Below are positions 5,816 to 8,732 of a DNA stretch of 8,732 nucleotides, one piece after another. The stretch is from NCBI GenBank assembly GCA_030633365.1, contig DAOVSY010000107.1:1-8732 (forward strand), given 5' to 3'. The DNA is from Spirochaetaceae bacterium (GTDB lineage: Bacteria > Spirochaetota > Spirochaetia > B11-G9). The notes beneath the pieces are model-generated. The model had not been told where the DNA came from and did no database searches. It saw only the letters and a program-made list of their open reading frames with translations. The translations under genes and the position numbers were made by a program. Every line of letters starts with the position of its first letter. Positions within the stretch are counted from its first letter, which is position 1.

Positions 5816-6373
5816 TTAAACCTCATTATATCTGAAACAATCTATTAAATGATCATTTACAATGCCAGCTGCCTGTAAGTGAGCATAAATAATTGTAGAA
5901 CCTGTAAACTTGAATCCACGTTTTTTTAAATCCAGACTAATCTTATCAGAAAGTTCTGTTTTTGCAGGAACTTCAGAAAGTTTTTGCCATGAGTTTTTTA
6001 TGGTTTTACCATCTGTAAATCCCCATATATAGTTGTTAAAAGAGCCAGACTCTTCCTGAATATCTAAAAATAATTTGGCGTTAATTACAGATGCTCTCAC
6101 CTTAAGTTTATTCCTTATAATTCCAGGATCTTGAAGAAGTTCCTGAATTTTTGCCTCATCGTATTTCGCCACAACCGCCGGATCAAAACCACCATAAGCT
6201 ATTCTGTAGGTTTCTCGGCGTTTAAGTATTGTCAGCCAGCTCAAACCAGCTTGTGCACCTTCTAAAATTAAAAATTCAAAATGTTTGTTATCATCATATA
6301 CTGGAACTCCCCATTCTTTATCATGGTATTCAATATACTGCTCATTCCCTTCAGACCAACTGCATCTGTTCAT
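5816..6373 (-). CDS. tag: DNA-3-methyladenine glycosylase I
   Basis: A 185-residue base-excision repair enzyme that removes 3-methyladenine from alkylated DNA. The family signature is complete and falls at the numbering of the E. coli enzyme. The zinc ligands are Cys4, His17 (EYHDKEWGVP), His175 and Cys179 (NDHLIDCFRY). Glu38 lies in LILEGAQAGLSW, with Trp46 in the base-binding pocket. RCSW at the N-terminus and FKFTGSTIIYAHLQAAG near the C-terminus are typical. An AAAAGGTG ribosome site (plus-strand 6379-6386) stands 5 bases before the ATG. It is the first gene of a minus-strand pair with the sixA-like gene and diverges from arcC across a 178-bp control region. No ada or alkylation-response operator was recognised. 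Confidence 0.96.
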   Translation of the reverse strand: MNRCSWSEGNEQYIEYHDKEWGVPVYDDNKHFEFLILEGAQAGLSWLTILKRRETYRIAYGGFDPAVVAKYDEAKIQELLQDPGIIRNKLKVRASVINAKLFLDIQEESGSFNNYIWGFTDGKTIKNSWQKLSEVPAKTELSDKISLDLKKRGFKFTGSTIIYAHLQAAGIVNDHLIDCFRYNEV

Positions 6374-6424
6374 AATTACACCTTTTAGATTGAAATTTAG
6401 TTTTTATGCAATAAAAGAGTACTA

Positions 6425-6453
6425 ATTCTATGTAAATATAAAAATTATCGTAA
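6425..6453 (-). promoter_or_regulatory. Weak candidate promoter for tag-sixA
   Basis: On the minus strand TAGAAT (6430-6425, 5 of 6 as a -10) is preceded at 17 bp by TTACGA (6453-6448, 3 of 6). The spacing is right but the -35 is poor. The predicted leader is about 45 nt and would contain the TTTTAT-TGC-ATAAAA dyad at 6402-6416. Confidence 0.3.
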
Positions 6454-6471
6454 GAATTGATATTTTCCCTC

Positions 6472-6500
6472 TTGTAAATTCTATTCTCAGACCTTAAAAT
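6472..6500 (+). promoter_or_regulatory. Candidate sigma-70 promoter for arcC
   Basis: TTGTAA (6472-6477, 4 of 6) and TAAAAT (6495-6500, 5 of 6) are separated by 17 bp. The predicted start near 6507 leaves a leader of about 45 nt with GAGGAG at 6540-6545. A second -10-like TACAAT at 6525-6530 has no fitting -35 and would leave a leader too short for comfort. Confidence 0.5.
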
Positions 6501-6551
6501 ATTCTTTTCCAGTCGTTAGACTTTTACAATCATAATAAAGAGGAGAATAAT

Positions 6552-7505
6552 ATGTCAAGAGAATTAGTTGTAATTGCCCTTGGTGGTAATGCTATTAAAC
6601 AATCAGGAGAAAGAGGTACAACAGAAGAACAGTTTAAAAATGTTGATACTGCAGCAGAACAGATTGCAAAAATATCTATGGCTGGTTATAAAATTGTCAT
6701 AACCCATGGAAATGGACCTCAGGCAGGTGCTTTGCTTATCCAGCAGGAAGAAGCAGGTGATCTTGTTCCTGCACAGACATTAACAGCTGTTGGTGCTATG
6801 ACTCAGGGACAAATTGGCTGGATGTTTCAGAATCGACTTGCTTATCATCTCCATAAAATGGGGAAAATGGCTCCTGTGTGCAGTGTTATTACCCAGGTTG
6901 AGGTTTCCAGTGATGATCCTGATTTTAAAGATCCCTCGAAACCTGTTGGACCTTTTTATACAGAATCAGATGCAAAGAAATTTGCTTCTGAAAGAGGCTG
7001 GGTTGTTAAAGAGGCTAAACCTGGTGTGGAAAAAGGCTGGAGAAGAGTTGTTCCGTCTCCTGAACCTATTAGTATTGTCGAAGAGGAATCTATTAATGCC
7101 CTTTTAGTAGAGCGTGTAATCGTTATTGCGGCTGGTGGCGGAGGAATCCCTGTGGAGAAAGGAAAAGACGGCAGCTGGGTTGGAGTTGATGCTGTAATAG
7201 ATAAGGACCGTACAGGATTTAAACTGTCTCAGGCAATTAAAGCAGATAAGTTTATGATTCTTACAGATGTAGAAAACGTTTATGTTAATTTTAATAAGCC
7301 TGATCAGAAAGCTCTTCAGGAGATCACTCTTGATGAAGCACAGGGTTATCTGGATGAAGGGCAGTTTTTAGCCGGTTCTATGGGGCCAAAAGTGGAAGCA
7401 TGTATGCGATTTGTAAAATGGAGTGGTAAGGAAGCAATAGTTACTTCTCTGGATAAAGCTCTGGATGCACTGCAGGGTAAAACAGGGACTCGCATAAAAA
7501 AATAA
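6552..7505 (+). CDS. arcC: Carbamate kinase
   Basis: A 317-residue cytosolic kinase, the normal family length. It makes ATP and carbamate from carbamoyl phosphate and ADP, the energy-yielding last step of arginine deiminase, agmatine or allantoin/purine fermentation. The amino-acid kinase fold motifs are all present: ALGGNA (9-14), THGNGPQAG (51-59), TQGQIG (84-89), KPVGPFY (130-136), RRVVPSPEP (164-172), AAGGGGIPV (193-201), VDAVIDKD (212-219), LTDVENVYVNF (237-247) and GSMGPKVEA (275-283). A GAGGAG ribosome site lies 6 bases before the ATG. The expected partners arcA and arcB, or purine-breakdown transcarbamoylases, are not in the window; the neighbours are tag upstream (divergent) and an aminotransferase downstream past a hairpin. 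The source of carbamoyl phosphate therefore cannot be told from context. Confidence 0.96.
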   Translation: MSRELVVIALGGNAIKQSGERGTTEEQFKNVDTAAEQIAKISMAGYKIVITHGNGPQAGALLIQQEEAGDLVPAQTLTAVGAMTQGQIGWMFQNRLAYHLHKMGKMAPVCSVITQVEVSSDDPDFKDPSKPVGPFYTESDAKKFASERGWVVKEAKPGVEKGWRRVVPSPEPISIVEEESINALLVERVIVIAAGGGGIPVEKGKDGSWVGVDAVIDKDRTGFKLSQAIKADKFMILTDVENVYVNFNKPDQKALQEITLDEAQGYLDEGQFLAGSMGPKVEACMRFVKWSGKEAIVTSLDKALDALQGKTGTRIKK

Positions 7506-7528
7506 AATATTGTAAAGTAAGGTTTGAA

Positions 7529-7559
7529 AGCCCTGCCTCAATGGGGTGGGGTGTTTTTT
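7529..7559 (+). terminator. Rho-independent terminator after arcC
   Basis: CCCTGCCTC (7531-7539) pairs with GGGGTGGGG (7543-7551) around an AAT loop, giving 9 pairs of which three are G-U. A TG and six T (7554-7559) follow. The hairpin starts about 25 bases after the arcC stop. Because the wobble pairs do not form in the opposite strand, it should work only in the plus direction. Confidence 0.75.
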
Positions 7560-7579
7560 AATATTGTAAGAGGTAAAGA

Positions 7580-8732
7580 ATGAATATATTAGCTCAGGAA
7601 TTAAATTCCATTCTGGAAGGAAGTATTGTAGATGATCTTATGTCAGATTTTGGAAGACGTTTTTTCTTTCCCAAAGGCATTGTAGCTCAATCTGCAGAAG
7701 CAAAAAAGAAAGCCACAAGGTTTAATGCTACTGTTGGGATGGCAACTTCCAAAGGGAAACCTATGTTTTTAAACAGTGTACGGGACCAAATTTCTGAGTT
7801 ATCCGAAACGGATGTCTTCCCATATGCTCCTACTCCAGGAGTTTTGGAACTTCGAAATAAATGGCGGGAAGAGATGGATGAAAAAAATCCATCTCTTGCC
7901 GGAAAAGAAACCTCTGTCCCTCTGGTTACCAGTGGATTAACTCATGGTCTTTCTGTTTTAGGTGATATGTTTCTTAATAAAGGGGATACTATAGTATTTC
8001 CCGACATGTTCTGGGGAAATTACAGACTTATATTTGAGGGACGAAATGAGGCTGATATTATTACTTTTCCATTTTTCTCAGATGATGGTGGAATGAATAT
8101 TTCTGGTTTTGAGAAAGCTCTCTCTAATGCTCCTGGAGAGAAAATAACTTTTGTATTAAATTTTCCTAATAATCCAACAGGTTATACTCCGTCTTCCAGT
8201 GATGGAGATAAAATTATTGAAATGCTGTTAAAACTGGCTAAGAATGGTAAAAAAATACTTGCAATAATGGATGATGCATATTTCGGTCTTTTTTACGAAG
8301 GGGAATCTTTAAAAGAATCTCTTTTTGGTAGACTCGCAGATTTACATGGAAATATTCTTGCTGTAAAGGTTGATGGTGTTACAAAGGAAAATTTTGCCTG
8401 GGGATTTAGAGTTGGCTTTCTTACATATGCATCAAAAAATCTCAGTTCAGAAGCTCTTGGAGCAATTACAACCAAAACTTCCGGGGCTATAAGAGCTTCT
8501 ATTTCAAACTCCAATAAAATGGCTCAAAGTCTTGTTTTAAAATCTTTTTCTTCTAGCTCCTATCAAAGTGAAAAGGATGCCGGGTTTGAAATTCTAAAAA
8601 AACGCTACCTTAAGGTTCGTGATTTAGTTGGAGCTTTTGATTCTGATTCTCCTCTTAGTGCTCTGCCATTTAATTCCGGGTATTTTATGACCTTCCTTTA
8701 TAAAGGAGATTCTGAAAAACTCAGGATTCATC
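7580..8732 (+). CDS. PLP-dependent aminotransferase, class I/II (fold type I), 3' end outside window
   Basis: The frame runs from ATG 7580 to the window end without a stop, giving 384 residues; family members of about 420-440 suggest some 40-50 are missing. AAGAGG (7568-7573) sits 6 bases before the ATG. Fold type I aminotransferase marks are clear. These are PYAPTPGVLELR (81-92), the substrate and cofactor Asn198 in NFPNNPTGY, Asp231 and Tyr234 in DDAYFG, the PLP-binding Lys269 in VDGVTKENFAW, and Arg277 in GFRVGF. The Lys to Arg spacing of eight is the same as in aspartate aminotransferase. The early segment NATVGMATSKGKPM (49-62) points to a subgroup close to aspartate/aromatic aminotransferases. 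The amino donor and acceptor are not predictable. It follows arcC on the same strand, but a terminator lies in the 74-bp gap and no clear promoter does. Confidence 0.9.
   Translation, partial: MNILAQELNSILEGSIVDDLMSDFGRRFFFPKGIVAQSAEAKKKATRFNATVGMATSKGKPMFLNSVRDQISELSETDVFPYAPTPGVLELRNKWREEMDEKNPSLAGKETSVPLVTSGLTHGLSVLGDMFLNKGDTIVFPDMFWGNYRLIFEGRNEADIITFPFFSDDGGMNISGFEKALSNAPGEKITFVLNFPNNPTGYTPSSSDGDKIIEMLLKLAKNGKKILAIMDDAYFGLFYEGESLKESLFGRLADLHGNILAVKVDGVTKENFAWGFRVGFLTYASKNLSSEALGAITTKTSGAIRASISNSNKMAQSLVLKSFSSSSYQSEKDAGFEILKKRYLKVRDLVGAFDSDSPLSALPFNSGYFMTFLYKGDSEKLRIH

Noticed and set aside
6525..6530. TACAAT as the arcC -10
   Set aside because: There is no acceptable -35 at 16-18 bp, and the transcript would start almost at the ribosome site; the 6472-6500 pair fits better.
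6814..7107. Second plus-strand frame inside arcC
   Set aside because: It overlaps arcC motifs that are fully conserved in the other frame.
8293..8514. Minus-strand open frame inside the aminotransferase gene
   Set aside because: It is antisense to the PLP-lysine region of a real gene.

Overview
The window is AT-rich (by eye about 35-40% G+C) with tight bacterial gene packing, clear Shine-Dalgarno sites and ATG starts. The mix of genes suggests a free-living or host-associated spirochaete (Spirochaetota). The hints are tandem large-domain lipoproteins with a loose lipobox, an EIIA-PII hybrid beside a CPA2 antiporter, an M29 aminopeptidase and a carbamate kinase. This placement is inference: there is no rRNA or marker gene here to settle it.

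Layout. (1) Bases 1-1571 hold two tandem paralogous secreted or surface proteins. The first lacks its 5' end and the second carries a lipoprotein signal peptide; they are joined by a TAATG overlap. (2) A promoter near 1637-1665 drives a two-gene operon (1702-3815): a 427-residue cation/proton antiporter with an Asp-Asp ion-binding motif and no RCK domain, then a 275-residue protein fusing a fructose/Ntr-type PTS EIIA domain to a PII-like domain. (3) Bases 3816-4223 look empty at first. They contain a 51-codon minus-strand gene with a perfect TTGACA -35 and a strong ribosome site, bracketed by two nearly identical 32-bp direct repeats. (4) An M29 aminopeptidase (4224-5345) runs convergently into, and overlaps by 11 bp, a minus-strand pair: sixA-like histidine phosphatase and tag (3-methyladenine DNA glycosylase I), transcribed tag then sixA. 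(5) A divergent control region (6374-6551) leads to arcC (carbamate kinase), followed by a hairpin terminator and then a PLP-dependent aminotransferase cut by the window end.

How they fit together. Most of the right half is housekeeping: peptide and amino-acid turnover (aminopeptidase, carbamate kinase making ATP from carbamoyl phosphate, aminotransferase) and alkylation repair. The most interesting unit is the antiporter plus EIIA-PII pair. It looks like an ion transporter whose regulatory module has been moved from a fused cytoplasmic domain to a separate protein that could read both PTS phosphorylation and a small-molecule ligand. The second point of interest is the small acidic, proline-rich protein between the repeats, which is short enough to be missed by usual length cut-offs.
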